Shown: positions 43,365 to 52,574, numbered from the stretch's first letter. The stretch is 64,000 bases of DNA from JADLDB01 sp040755835 (GCA_040755835.1 JBFMAB010000049.1:1-64000); one strand, 5' to 3'. A program made the numbers and translations. The notes: generated by a model not told the origin, from the letters alone.

Positions 43365-44264
43365 ATGTCCGACGCCGTCGTCGCCGAGTCGCTGGAGAAG
43401 ACGTGGAAGGGCCTCCTCGGCCCGCCCCACCGCGCGCTCGACGGGCTGTCGCTGCGCATCCCCAGAGGCTCCGCCTTCGGCCTCATCGGCCCCAACGGCG
43501 CGGGCAAGACGACGTTCATCAAGCTGCTGCTGGGCGTCGCGCGGCCCACCGGTGGCTCGGTGCAGGTGCTGGGCGGCGAGCCCGACGACGCCAGGGTGCG
43601 CGCACGCATCGGCTACCTCCCCGAGCGGCTGCACCTCCCGGCGGCGCTCAAGGCACGCGACTTCCTTCGTTCGGTGGCGACGCTCAAGTCGCTGTCGCCG
43701 TCGGCGGCGGAGCTGGCCGCGCTGCTCGAGCGCGTGGGCCTCGAGGACACGCCGCAGCGCATCGGCACCTTCTCGAAGGGCATGCGGCAGCGGCTCGGCC
43801 TGGCCGCCGCGCTGTTGGGCGAGCCCGAGCTGCTGGTGCTGGACGAGCCCACCGACGGCATCGATCCCGTGGGCCGCGTGGAGGTGCGCGACCTGCTCCT
43901 CGAGGAGCGCAGGCGCGGCGCCACCCTCCTCCTCAACTCGCACCTGCTGGCCGAGACGGAGCGCGTGTGCGACCGCGTCGGCATCCTCGAGAAGGGGCGC
44001 CTCAAGCTGGAGGGCGCGCTGGACGAGGTGCGCCGCGCGTCGGGGCGCTTCTTCGCGCGTTTCACGCCGGACACCGACGTCGCGGTGCTGGCCGCCGCGG
44101 GCTTCATGCGAGAAGGGAATGGGTGGGCGTTCACCTCCGGTGACGTCGACGCGGTGAACGCCGCGGTGGACCAGGTGAGACGCGCCGGCGGGAAGCTCGT
44201 GGAGCTGGTGCCCGCGACGCGCGATCTCGAGGCCGTGCTGACCTCGACGCTCGAAGGCGCGTGA
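43365..44264 (+). CDS. ABC transporter ATP-binding protein
   Basis: The product has 299 residues. Walker A is GPNGAGKTT at 42-50, the signature is FSKGMRQRLGLAAAL and Walker B is ELLVLDEPTDGIDP, followed by an H-loop (LLNSHLL). The C-terminal 80 residues form the accessory domain of NatA/CcmA-like exporters. Its membrane partner is probably the permease at 47193, although an inverted M16 peptidase gene lies between them. It would drive export of an unknown substrate. Confidence 0.92.
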   Translation: MSDAVVAESLEKTWKGLLGPPHRALDGLSLRIPRGSAFGLIGPNGAGKTTFIKLLLGVARPTGGSVQVLGGEPDDARVRARIGYLPERLHLPAALKARDFLRSVATLKSLSPSAAELAALLERVGLEDTPQRIGTFSKGMRQRLGLAAALLGEPELLVLDEPTDGIDPVGRVEVRDLLLEERRRGATLLLNSHLLAETERVCDRVGILEKGRLKLEGALDEVRRASGRFFARFTPDTDVAVLAAAGFMREGNGWAFTSGDVDAVNAAVDQVRRAGGKLVELVPATRDLEAVLTSTLEGA

Positions 44265-44270
44265 GCCCCT

Positions 44271-44287
44271 TCTCCCGCCATGGGAGA
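44271..44287. terminator. Hairpin TCTCCC-N5-GGGAGA between convergent genes
   Basis: A 6-bp perfect stem with a 5-base loop (GCCAT) lies in the 38-base gap between the ABC ATPase stop (44264) and the M16 peptidase stop (44303). A few more G/C pairs are possible beyond a bulge. It is a candidate bidirectional terminator. Confidence 0.4.
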
Positions 44288-44302
44288 GAGCGGGTGACCG
44301 AC

Positions 44303-47065
44303 TCAGTAACCGGCCGTCTGCAGCGCCTCGCGGATGACGGCCTCGTCGCCGACGAGCGACAGCACCGTACTGCCGCGGCACGAACGCCACACCTCCTCGA
44401 GCTGCGGCTTGCCGACGCCCGCGAGCACGTCGAACGTCTTCGCGCCCTCCTCGGTCGAGCGCCCCAGCATCACCCGCTGCGTCAGGACGCGCGCCACCAG
44501 CTCGGTGCTCGAGTCCAACATCGTCGCCTCGCGCGCCACCTCCCAGCGCGCGCGGCCGATGGCCTGCTCGGTGAGGGCCTCGGTGGCGAAGCCTTCCGTC
44601 AGGCGGCGCACCACGCCGAGCGCCTGGCCGAGACGCCCGTTCTCGATGCTGCCTTCCCAGTCGAGGCGCGAGGTGCCGTCCGCCAACATCCTCGCCGAGC
44701 CATGAATGCCGTAGGACGCGCCGAGCTCGCCGCGGATGGTGTCGAAGAGCGTCGCGCCCAGCAGGTTGGCGGCCACCTTGTTGCTCAGCTCCTGCACCTC
44801 GGTCTTCCCGGGCGCGAGGCAGGCCAGGTGCAGCCGCGCCTGGGTGGCGTTCGCCTGCGCGGTGACGAGCACCACCGGTCCGGAGCGGCGGGGAATCTCG
44901 AGCGGCGGCGCGGCGTCCACCGGCTTCGACGGAGCGGTCCAGCCCGAGAAACGCGCGCGTACGTCCTGCATCGTCTTCTCGGCGTCGAGGTCGCCCGTCA
45001 CCACCAGCACCGCGCCGGCCGGGGACCAGGCGCGCTCGAACCAGCGCTCGACGTCGGAGGCCGACAGCTTCTTCTGGTCCGCCACGGTGGCAGTGCGCCC
45101 GAACGGGTGCCCCGCGAAGAGCGCCGCGTCGAGGTCGCGCTCGGCGCGCACCACCGGCAGCGTCTCCGTCTTCGCGAGGTAGTCGCCGAACTCCGTCTTG
45201 AAGTACTCGAGCTCCGACGTCTCGACGTGCATCGATGTCACGCGCTCGGCCAGCTGCGCCAGCATGTTGGGCACGTTCCCGTTGGCGCCGGTGCCCGTCA
45301 CGCTCGACGCGTCCGGGTGCAAGCGGGTCTGCCAGCTGATGCCGAAGTCCGCCGGGTCGCCGGCGGCGTGCGCCCTCGGCGAGGCCACCTCCATGCCGAG
45401 GTCCGGCGCGCCGACGGGCGTGGCCATGCCGCTGCCGGTGGGGAAGGTGAGCTGCACCACGGCCACGGGGAGCGCGTCACGCCGCCGGTGCACCACCACC
45501 TTGAGGCCGTTGGGCAAGGTCTCGACGATGTGATCCCGCTTCGCGCGGACGACGGTCTCCAGCGCCCGGCTCTGCTGGGAGGCGCCCAGCGCGCGCACGC
45601 GCTCGGCAGCGATGACGGGCAGCTTCGTGTCGGCGACTGCGGGCGCGAGGCCGGTGCTGCCCGAGGTCACGTCCTTCGCGTCGGGCGGGAATGGCTCCAC
45701 CAGCACCGCGCGGGCGCGCTGCCGCGTCAGGTACTTCTCGGCGAAGTGCGTCACCTGCGACTCGTTCACGTCGATGAGCGCCTTGAGGCGGCGGCTGTAG
45801 GTGAGCGGGTCGCCGGTGAAGTGGGCGGACATCGCGCGCTCGGCCCCGCGCAGCGCGATGTCCTCGGCGTCGAACGTCATCTGCATCACCGCCGAGTTGC
45901 GCGCGCGGCCGAAGCGCTTCGCGGTCGCGACGAGCAGGTTCGCGTCGGCAGCTTCCTCCGACGGCGCCCAGATGTTGACGAGCTGGTCGAGCAGCTTCTC
46001 GTACGACTTCTCCGCGTGGTCGCCGCGGCGCAGCGTCGCCTGCGCCACCAGCATCGACGCCTCGGCGCCGGGCACCGTGAAGACGCCGACGCCGACGATG
46101 TCGGGGTCCGAGAGGAAGGCCGCGCTCAGCTCGCGGTTCGCCGCCGAGCGCACGAAGTCGAGCAGCACCGTGTCGGCGTCGAAGGCGCGCGGCAGCGACC
46201 ACACGACGTAGAGCTCGGGCGTGGCGACGGTGGAGTGCTTCTTGATGAGCTTCGCCGGAGGTGGCTCGGGCAGCGGCGGCGCCTCGGCCTTCACGCGCGG
46301 GGGGAACGGCTCCTTCGTCGGAGGCTTTGGCATGAAGAAGCCCCCGGGCAACCCACGGAAGAGCGCGGAGTGGATGTTCGCGAGATCCACGTCGCCGATG
46401 ATGACCATGGTCATGTTCTTCGGCTGGTAGTGCTGCGCGACGAAGGCCTTCGCGTCGTCCAGGCTGATGTTCGAGAGGCTCTCGTGGCTGCCGCCGACGG
46501 GCCGCGCGTACGGGTGGCCGGGCGGAAACGCCGCCTCCTGCAGGAAGTTGAAGGCCGGGCCGATGGCGTTCTCACCGCGCTGCCGCAGCTCGTTTCGCAC
46601 CACCTCGCGCTCGACCTCGAAGGTGCGCTCGTCCACGCCCAGCAGCGGGTTGGTGAGCCGCCCGACGTCGATGGCCAGGAGCGCCGGCAACAGCTCCTTC
46701 GGGCCGACCTCGAAGTACATGGTGGCGTCGAGGTTGGTGCTGGCGTTGAGCAAGCCCACCCCCACGTTCTCGAGCTGCGTCCACGCGGTGCCGCCGCCGT
46801 TGGGCTTTGCGCGGAAGGCGAGGTGCTCGACGAGGTGCGCGAGCCCCTCCTTGCCTTTCGGGTCGCCGGAGCTGCCGACGTCCACCACGGTGAAGACGCC
46901 CACCAGCGGCGCCGCGTGGTCCTCCTCGACGATGATGCGCAGGCCGTTGTCGAGGCGGAACTCACGCATGCGGAACTGCACGTCGGTCATCGCCGGCTTG
47001 CCGGCGCGCGGCAGCGTCGCACATCCGCTGGCGACCACGAGGAGAGCAAGCAGGGCCATGCGCAT
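44303..47065 (-). CDS. M16 family zinc metallopeptidase, lipoprotein
   Basis: The product has 920 residues from ATG 47065, with GGAGGA 6 bases upstream. MRMALLALLVVASGC is a lipoprotein signal with Cys15. The N-terminal M16 domain has the inverted zinc motif HLVEH (His77, catalytic Glu80, His81) and a downstream Glu in FEVEREVVRNEL. The second half is a homologous M16 domain without the zinc motif, as usual for M16B pairs fused in one chain. It would degrade oligopeptides or small proteins in the periplasm. It sits inverted between ABC transporter ATPase and permease genes, which suggests processing or turnover of the exported product; this is inferred. Confidence 0.93.
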   Translation of the reverse strand: MRMALLALLVVASGCATLPRAGKPAMTDVQFRMREFRLDNGLRIIVEEDHAAPLVGVFTVVDVGSSGDPKGKEGLAHLVEHLAFRAKPNGGGTAWTQLENVGVGLLNASTNLDATMYFEVGPKELLPALLAIDVGRLTNPLLGVDERTFEVEREVVRNELRQRGENAIGPAFNFLQEAAFPPGHPYARPVGGSHESLSNISLDDAKAFVAQHYQPKNMTMVIIGDVDLANIHSALFRGLPGGFFMPKPPTKEPFPPRVKAEAPPLPEPPPAKLIKKHSTVATPELYVVWSLPRAFDADTVLLDFVRSAANRELSAAFLSDPDIVGVGVFTVPGAEASMLVAQATLRRGDHAEKSYEKLLDQLVNIWAPSEEAADANLLVATAKRFGRARNSAVMQMTFDAEDIALRGAERAMSAHFTGDPLTYSRRLKALIDVNESQVTHFAEKYLTRQRARAVLVEPFPPDAKDVTSGSTGLAPAVADTKLPVIAAERVRALGASQQSRALETVVRAKRDHIVETLPNGLKVVVHRRRDALPVAVVQLTFPTGSGMATPVGAPDLGMEVASPRAHAAGDPADFGISWQTRLHPDASSVTGTGANGNVPNMLAQLAERVTSMHVETSELEYFKTEFGDYLAKTETLPVVRAERDLDAALFAGHPFGRTATVADQKKLSASDVERWFERAWSPAGAVLVVTGDLDAEKTMQDVRARFSGWTAPSKPVDAAPPLEIPRRSGPVVLVTAQANATQARLHLACLAPGKTEVQELSNKVAANLLGATLFDTIRGELGASYGIHGSARMLADGTSRLDWEGSIENGRLGQALGVVRRLTEGFATEALTEQAIGRARWEVAREATMLDSSTELVARVLTQRVMLGRSTEEGAKTFDVLAGVGKPQLEEVWRSCRGSTVLSLVGDEAVIREALQTAGY

Positions 47066-47192
47066 CGTCGTTCCTCCGTCCGGGGACCGACGCACGGTGT
47101 AGGCGACCGCCGCTCCCCGCGACAGAGCCTTTTTCCCGGCTTGGACCGCGGCCGCGGCTTCGGCCAGAGTCGGCCGCGGAAAGGACTCGGAC

Positions 47193-48029
47193 GTGAGGCA
47201 GCTCTTTCGCGTTGCGCTCGACCTGCTCCTCGAGGCGTCGCGCCGCAAGTGGTTCCTCGGGTTGTTCGGCGCCATCACCCTGGTGCTGCTGGCGCTCGGC
47301 CTGTCGCTGCAGCTCGAGGTCGTGGACGGCGCCATCGCCGGCTCGAAGCTGTTCGGCGAGGTGCTGTTCGACGACATCCTCACGGTGAACCGGGTGCTGG
47401 GCCCGCTGTACCTCGCCGCGGCGTACCTGGGCTTCTACGGGGGCGCCTTCTTCCTGGCGCTCGCGTGCAGCGACTTCGCGCCCGAGCTGCTCGCGCCCGG
47501 CCGCATCGAGCACCTCTTGTCGCTGCCGGTGGCGCGCTGGCAGCTGTTGTTCGGCACCTGGCTGGGCGTGGTGGTGCTGGCCGCGGCGGGCACGCTGTAC
47601 GGCGCGCTGGGCCTCACGGTGCTGATGGGCCTGAAAGCCGGCGCGTGGAGCCCCAACCTCCTCGTCGGCGCGGCCATCGGCTGGGTGGGCTTCTGCGCGC
47701 TGTACTCGGTGATGCTGACGGCGGCCTTTTTCGTGCGCAGCGCGGCGGTGTCGGGTTCGCTGGGGGTGTTGACGCTGGGGCTGGGCGTCTTCGCCAGCTT
47801 CCGCGAGTCCATCGCCGCGGTGATGGAGCCTGGCGTGGGCCGCCTCGCCTTCCAGTACGCGATGCTGCCCATTCCGCGCCTCGCCTCGCTGGCCACCGCC
47901 GCCGCGCGCATCGCCGCCGCGCAGCCGTTGGAAGGCGAAGCGGTGGCGCGGTTGGTGGGCGGGTGCTTCGTCTTCTCCGCGGCGCTGTTGTCGGTGGCCG
48001 CCTGGCGCTTCGAGAACAAGGACTTTTGA
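47193..48029 (+). CDS. ABC transporter permease (NatB-like)
   Basis: The product has 278 residues from GTG 47193, with AAGGA about 8 bases upstream. It has six or so hydrophobic segments, beginning with WFLGLFGAITLVLLALGLSL and ending with LVGGCFVFSAALLSVAAW. The segment GRIEHLLSLPVARWQLLFGT resembles the coupling region of ABC-2 permeases. It is probably the membrane partner of the ATPase at 43365. The following gene starts 2 bases after its stop. Confidence 0.85.
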   Translation: MRQLFRVALDLLLEASRRKWFLGLFGAITLVLLALGLSLQLEVVDGAIAGSKLFGEVLFDDILTVNRVLGPLYLAAAYLGFYGGAFFLALACSDFAPELLAPGRIEHLLSLPVARWQLLFGTWLGVVVLAAAGTLYGALGLTVLMGLKAGAWSPNLLVGAAIGWVGFCALYSVMLTAAFFVRSAAVSGSLGVLTLGLGVFASFRESIAAVMEPGVGRLAFQYAMLPIPRLASLATAAARIAAAQPLEGEAVARLVGGCFVFSAALLSVAAWRFENKDF

Positions 48030-48031
48030 CG

Positions 48032-49135
48032 ATGGCGACGATGAAGCGGCGCGCGCGATGGCCGTGGCTGATGGCGGCGGGGGTGCTGCTCGCGCTGGGC
48101 GCCTGGCTGATGCTGGGCAACGAGCCGGCGCCGAGGCCGCCGCCGCCGCAGGTCACCCTCCCCAAGCGCATGACGAAAGAAGAGAAGCAGCGCGGTGAGG
48201 CCCGCCAGACGTGGGTGCCGCTCGCGCCGCCCGACGCTGGAGCGCGCCTCCCGCCGCCGTCGCGCCCGAGAGATCCGGTGATGGCGATGATGCCGCCAAA
48301 GGTGGATCGCGCCGCCGTCGTCGCCGAGGTGAACGCCATCCTCCACTCGGAGCTGGGCGGCCTCATGATGGACTGCCTCTTCGAGGGCGACCCCGCGGCA
48401 CTGGCGATGCTGCGCGACGGCGGCTTCGACCCGGCGACGAAGGTGGACCGGGTGGCGCTCATCGACGACGCCTTCGTCGTCACCGGCGACTTCCGCGGCT
48501 CGGCCTTCGACCGCTTCCTGCCCGGCGGCACCACGCGGCGCGGCTACGGCCAGAAAGGCCAGCTGCTCGAGTGGGCGCGGCCCGACGGCGGCACCAACGT
48601 GATGGGCCTGTGGGACGCGCAGCTGCTGGTCGCCGGCGAGGACGAGGCGGGCACGAAGGCGCTGCTCGACCGCCTCGAGTCGTCGGGCCCGCCGGCGCCG
48701 GGCGTGCTGAAGGAAGAGGACGCCTGGGGCGAGGTGTACGGCGTCGTCGCCGCCGGCGCGGTGGCGGACCTCCTCGCCAGGCAGGACGAGCGGCTCGCCC
48801 AGACAGTGCGCGACAGCGCGAAGGACTTCACCATGCACCTCGACGTCGGCCACGACGTGGGCCTGGTGGGCGACGTGGCCGTCAACGATCCGCAGAAGGG
48901 TGACGAGCTGCGCAAGGCGCTGGGCTCGGCGCTTGCCCTCGCCCGCATGCAGGCCCAGGCGCGCGGCCGCGACGGGGAGGCCCGACTGCTCGACCTCGCG
49001 ATGGTGCGCGGCCTCGAGGACGGCGCCTTCCGCCTCGAGGCGGGCCTGCCGTACGAATACCTCAAGGCGTCATTGGAACAGTGCGTCGCCCGCCAGCGCG
49101 AACGCCGGCTTCGCCGCGAGGCCGATGGGGGGTAA
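48032..49135 (+). CDS. Membrane-anchored protein of unknown function
   Basis: The product has 367 residues from ATG 48032, 2 bases after the permease stop. One N-terminal helix (RWPWLMAAGVLLALGAWLML) anchors a periplasmic domain that begins with a Pro-rich linker. The soluble domain repeats a fold-like pattern of alpha/beta units (VDRAAVVAEVNAILHSELG, AFVVTGDFRGSAFDRF, GLWDAQLLVAGEDEAG). No catalytic residues are recognised. The position suggests an accessory subunit of the ABC exporter. Confidence 0.72.
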   Translation: MATMKRRARWPWLMAAGVLLALGAWLMLGNEPAPRPPPPQVTLPKRMTKEEKQRGEARQTWVPLAPPDAGARLPPPSRPRDPVMAMMPPKVDRAAVVAEVNAILHSELGGLMMDCLFEGDPAALAMLRDGGFDPATKVDRVALIDDAFVVTGDFRGSAFDRFLPGGTTRRGYGQKGQLLEWARPDGGTNVMGLWDAQLLVAGEDEAGTKALLDRLESSGPPAPGVLKEEDAWGEVYGVVAAGAVADLLARQDERLAQTVRDSAKDFTMHLDVGHDVGLVGDVAVNDPQKGDELRKALGSALALARMQAQARGRDGEARLLDLAMVRGLEDGAFRLEAGLPYEYLKASLEQCVARQRERRLRREADGG

Positions 49136-49235
49136 GCATCCCGATCTGGATGAGCAAGTCCGCGCCAGCCTTCGCGATTTCGTCGCCGCGAAACACGGCC
49201 GTGGGCGTCTTCGTACGTCGGACGATGAGGCAGCC

Positions 49236-49778
49236 GTGACCGGCGCGCCCAGCGACGAGGAGCTCATGGAGCGGTACTGCGGTGGCGACACGCGCGCGCT
49301 CGAGGCGCTGTTCGACCGGCACGCGGCCGGCGTGCACGGCTTCCTCGCCCGCATGGTGCGCGACGACGCCCTCGCCGACGACCTCCTGCAGACCACCTTC
49401 CTGTCGGTGGTGCGCTCGGCGGACCGCTACCAGCGCGGCAGCCCGGTGCGGCCCTGGCTCCTCACCATCGCCGGGAACGCGGCGCGCGACACGCTGCGGC
49501 GGCGCCGCATGGGCGTCGAGGTGCAGGCGACCGATGAGTCGAAGGCGCCGGAGCCCGCCGTCGAGCCCGCGCTGAGCGACCCGCTGGCGCGCGCGCGCAT
49601 CGAGCAGGCGTTCGAGCAGCTGCCCGCGCAGCAGCGCGAGGCAGTGCTGCTGCACAAGGTGCACGGGCTGTCCTTCGACCAGATCGCCGAGGCGCTGGAC
49701 ATCTCCCCGACGGCGGCCCGCATCCGCGCGCACCGGGGCTACGAGAAGCTGCGCGAGCTGCTGGAGGGCCTGCGATGA
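49236..49778 (+). CDS. ECF-type RNA polymerase sigma factor
   Basis: The product has 180 residues from GTG 49236. This start is preferred over ATG 49125 because 49125-49235 has poor G/C third-position bias and a GAGG site lies about 6 bases upstream of 49236; the longer form would overlap the previous gene. Region 2 (LARMVRDDALADDLLQTTFL, with FL and SVVRSADRYQRGS) and region 4 (LPAQQREAVLLHKVHGLSFD and a helix-turn-helix with IAEALDISPTAARIRAHRG) are complete. The next gene overlaps by ATGA and encodes a membrane protein that may be its anti-sigma factor. Confidence 0.9.
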   Translation: MTGAPSDEELMERYCGGDTRALEALFDRHAAGVHGFLARMVRDDALADDLLQTTFLSVVRSADRYQRGSPVRPWLLTIAGNAARDTLRRRRMGVEVQATDESKAPEPAVEPALSDPLARARIEQAFEQLPAQQREAVLLHKVHGLSFDQIAEALDISPTAARIRAHRGYEKLRELLEGLR

Positions 49779-50425
49779 CGCCCGACCTCCAGGTGCCGCC
49801 GCCGCGCCCGCCGAGGGCCGACGCGCTGGCCGCCGCCCGCGCCGCCATGCTGGCCGAGGCCGCGAAGCCCAGGGGCGCGGGTTGGCGCGCGCGCATGCTG
49901 CTGGTGCTGGCGCTCACCGTCGGCGTCTTCGCGGTGGTGGCGGTGGTGGGCTCGCTGACCGGCTTCGTCTCACCCGCGGTGCTGGCGGCGCGCTGGGTGA
50001 CGGCGCTGCCGGTGGCGCTCGCGGGCACGCTGACGGTGGTGGCCGCGTGGACGCCGGGCAAGCGGGCGCTGCGCCTGGGCGCGGTATTCCTCGCCGGGGG
50101 CGCGATGCTGGCGCTGGTGCTGGGCCGCGCAGCGTCCTCGTACACGAGCGCCACGCCCGAGTGGGTGTGCACGGCGAGCCACATCGCCGCGGCGATTCCG
50201 GCGGGCGCGGTGGGCCTCCTCGGCCTGCGCGGCATGGCGCCCAACCGGCTGCGCGCGGTGCTGGCGGGCCTCGGCATCGGCACGGTGGGCGCGCTGCTGG
50301 GCGAGCTCCTCTGCGAGCGCGGGCCGATGCACGTGGGGCTGTACCACCTGTCGGCGTGGGCGGTGGTGGCCGCGGCCATCGTCGTGGTGGCGTCGCGCCT
50401 GACGCCGAGGTCCTTCGCGCCATGA
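49775..50425 (+). CDS. Six-helix membrane protein, possible anti-sigma factor
   Basis: The product has 216 residues, overlapping the sigma factor gene by 4 bases. After a cytoplasmic N-terminus of about 40 residues (PPRPPRADALAAARAAMLAE), hydrophobic segments follow (MLLVLALTVGVFAVVAVVGS, VTALPVALAGTLTVVAAW, AVFLAGGAMLALVLGRAAS and others). This topology and the operon position fit NrsF-type (DUF1109-like) anti-sigma factors. There is no zinc-binding anti-sigma motif (HxxxCxxC). The role is a working assignment. Confidence 0.65.
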   Translation: MTPDLQVPPPRPPRADALAAARAAMLAEAAKPRGAGWRARMLLVLALTVGVFAVVAVVGSLTGFVSPAVLAARWVTALPVALAGTLTVVAAWTPGKRALRLGAVFLAGGAMLALVLGRAASSYTSATPEWVCTASHIAAAIPAGAVGLLGLRGMAPNRLRAVLAGLGIGTVGALLGELLCERGPMHVGLYHLSAWAVVAAAIVVVASRLTPRSFAP

Positions 50426-50727
50426 AGCGAAAGTCCGACGGGAAGTCGCTGGTGGTGCGCGAGGACGTCGCCGGCGCGCCGGCGCGCGTGGGCCAGGCGG
50501 TGCACGTCGACTGCGAGCCCGGGGACGCCACGCTGGACGAGCGCTTCGTCGACTGCGTCGGCGTCGTGACGGGCTTCTTCTACGACGACGTGCCGTCGCA
50601 GTTCCCGCAGCGACCGCTGGTGGTGGTGCACGTGGACGGGCTGGGCGAAGAGCTCTTCTTCGCGCACGCGCTGCGCGAGCTGGGCCAGGGCGCGCGGCTC
50701 GGCGGCGGCTCCGTCGCGCGGGCGTAG
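50422..50727 (+). CDS. Small protein, third gene of the sigma-factor operon
   Basis: The product has 101 residues from ATG 50422, overlapping the membrane protein gene by 4 bases. It is soluble and beta-rich with an acidic centre (GQAVHVDCEPGDATLDERFV, VVTGFFYDDVPSQFP), and it has two Cys. No motif is recognised. ATGA overlaps across all three genes imply tight co-expression and perhaps a role in sensing or modulating the sigma factor. Confidence 0.65.
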   Translation: MKRKSDGKSLVVREDVAGAPARVGQAVHVDCEPGDATLDERFVDCVGVVTGFFYDDVPSQFPQRPLVVVHVDGLGEELFFAHALRELGQGARLGGGSVARA

Positions 50728-50731
50728 CCCG

Positions 50732-50764
50732 GGCGAGCGGTTCTCCTGGATCGACTCGCTCGCC
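50732..50764. terminator. Hairpin after the sigma-factor operon
   Basis: GGCGAGCG (50732-50739) pairs with CGCTCGCC (50757-50764), an 8-bp perfect stem with a 17-base loop, 5 bases after the stop of the last operon gene (50727). The remaining gap up to 50877 shows some coding-like bias but no supported gene. Confidence 0.45.
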
Positions 50765-50877
50765 GGGGCCGTGTTCGCGGCGGGCCGGTTCACGAGGCGC
50801 CGCGAGGAGGCATCTGCGCGCATCTCAAGGACGTCGGGTTCACTGCCGCTGGGCTCGTCTGGGACTTCTTTCACAGC

Positions 50878-51732
50878 CTACGGCACCACCGCGAGTGTCT
50901 CGTCGACCGCCACCCACTCCACCGCGCACTGGTCGAGCCGTGCGCCGCACGCGCGGTCGAGCTCGCCGCGGGTGGGACAGCCGGGGCGGAGGCCGTCGCA
51001 GCTCTCCGGCAGGTACGCCCAGACGATCTGCATCAGCCCGTGGCGGTCCGGCGGCAGCGCGGCGAGCAACTCGGCCTCGTGCTGCTCGAGGAGCGCCGAC
51101 ACGCGCACCGTCTTCCCGTCGATGACGACGTTCTCTTTCCGTCGCATGAAGCGGCGCATCGCGTCGTCCAGTTGCGCGTCGAGTGTCTGGGCGTCGAAGG
51201 GCGCGCCGTCCAGCACGCCGTGGCCGCGCGCGCCGGTGAAGAGCGTCAGCGGCACGCGCCCGTCGCCCGTCGCCTCGAGGAACCGGCGGAGGATGGCGCG
51301 CTTCGTCAGGCGCTCGCCGCCGATGGGCCAGCTGCGGCCCACGCTGGACAGCTGGCCAGCCGCAGTCCCGCGCACGTCGAGCAGCTCGACCAGCACGAGC
51401 GCGTGGTACGCGTTCAGCCAGTAGGCGACCTTGTCCTCGGGCGTCGGGAACTGGTCCGGCTTCGTCGCGGGTGCGGTGGCCGCGAGCGACGCCACGAAGC
51501 GCTCCAGCGACTCGTGCCGCGCCTTGAGCTCCCCCAGGTTCACCTCGCCGCTCGCGTTGACCGCCTCGAGGGCGCGCGAGAGGTCGACGAGGCGGTAGAC
51601 CGGCGCGTCCGCGGGCACCGCGGCCGGCAGCCGCCCGTCGACGTACAGCGCCACGCCGGAGCCGGCGACCAGCGCCGCCACCGCGAGCCAGACGCTACGA
51701 CGGAACCAGCTGCCGGCGGTGGAGGTCGCCAC
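50878..51732 (-). CDS. DUF547 family exported protein
   Basis: The product has 284 residues from GTG 51732. One N-terminal helix (RRSVWLAVAALVAGSGVAL) acts as signal anchor. The body matches DUF547 proteins, with the characteristic KVAYWLNAYHALVLVELLDV, RLTKRAILRRFLEA and ARGHGVLDGAPFDAQTLDAQ. These proteins are papain-like in fold, and a catalytic role is debated. The protein is probably periplasmic. The gene is divergent from the lipoprotein gene at 51816. Confidence 0.82.
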   Translation of the reverse strand: MATSTAGSWFRRSVWLAVAALVAGSGVALYVDGRLPAAVPADAPVYRLVDLSRALEAVNASGEVNLGELKARHESLERFVASLAATAPATKPDQFPTPEDKVAYWLNAYHALVLVELLDVRGTAAGQLSSVGRSWPIGGERLTKRAILRRFLEATGDGRVPLTLFTGARGHGVLDGAPFDAQTLDAQLDDAMRRFMRRKENVVIDGKTVRVSALLEQHEAELLAALPPDRHGLMQIVWAYLPESCDGLRPGCPTRGELDRACGARLDQCAVEWVAVDETLAVVP

Positions 51733-51815
51733 GGGCGGGGAGTGTAGTGGTGCTCGCTCCGCGCCCCAACCGCCGACCGCGAGACAGCACGCCGTCCCTC
51801 GGCTACGAGGCGCGC

Positions 51816-52574
51816 ATGCGCTCGCTCCAGCACGCCCCGTTCGCTCTCGCCGTCGCCGCGCTCCTGTCCGCGTGCCCGAAGAAGGAGGAGCCGCCGCCGT
51901 CGCCGACGCCGCCGCCCGTCGTCGCCGTCGACGCGGGGCCGCGCGCGCCGGATCCGCTGGCCGCCGTCGCCGAGAAGCTACGCACCACCTGCGACGCGGA
52001 GTTCGCCCGCGTCGCGTCGGAGAACCTGGTCGCCGGCGCCGACGCCGCCGACTGCACGCTCCCCGAGAAGGCGAACTTCATGGTGACGCTGGCCCGCGCG
52101 CGTCTGTCGCTGGCCGAGCTGCCAGCCGCCATGAAGCCCGCCTGCGCCGCGGTGCAGGAGGAGCTGGACGCCGAGGTGAAGCGCGCCGCCGCGAGCCCCA
52201 CCCCGCGCGCCGAGTCCGAGACGAAGCGCATGGTCGAGCACTTCGACCGCGTCGTGCTGGTGGGCGTCGTCGCCGACCCTGGCAAGCTGGTGCAGCCGCG
52301 TGTCAACTTCGGCAAGGACGGCAAGCCGTCGTCCTTCGTGCGCGGCGGCGTCGAGGGCACGGCGTATCTGTATTCGCTGCGCGACGGGAAGGTCGTCTGC
52401 GCGTCGCGCGTCAGCAGCGTCAGCTCGCTGACGGTGGAGTCGCTGCGCGCGCAGGGCGTCGACGAGAGCACCATCACCGACCTGGACCTCGACTGGGACG
52501 TGGCGAAGGGCGTCGCCGACATGCTGGAGAAGGCGCCGCGGCTCGCGCTGGTGCCCGCGCCGGCGAAGAAGTGA
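51816..52574 (+). CDS. Hypothetical lipoprotein
   Basis: The product has 252 residues from ATG 51816, chosen because GAGG lies about 6 bases upstream and the signal follows (MRSLQHAPFALAVAALLSAC); an upstream GTG (51747) would bury the signal. The lipobox is LSAC. After a Pro-rich spacer the domain has paired Cys and helices (LRTTCDAEFARVASENLVA, DAADCTLPEKANFMVTLARA). A similar layout recurs in myxobacterial lipoproteins, but the function is unknown. Confidence 0.72.
   Translation: MRSLQHAPFALAVAALLSACPKKEEPPPSPTPPPVVAVDAGPRAPDPLAAVAEKLRTTCDAEFARVASENLVAGADAADCTLPEKANFMVTLARARLSLAELPAAMKPACAAVQEELDAEVKRAAASPTPRAESETKRMVEHFDRVVLVGVVADPGKLVQPRVNFGKDGKPSSFVRGGVEGTAYLYSLRDGKVVCASRVSSVSSLTVESLRAQGVDESTITDLDLDWDVAKGVADMLEKAPRLALVPAPAKK

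Noticed and set aside
44261..47192. A long plus-strand open frame opposite the M16 peptidase
   Set aside because: Composition is Arg/His/Val-rich shadow sequence and the M16 zinc motif is on the minus strand.
50728..50877. Coding-like pieces on both strands in the gap after the sigma operon
   Set aside because: No start with ribosome binding site, and neither strand gives a complete product. Possibly a short gene remnant, but not supported enough to list.
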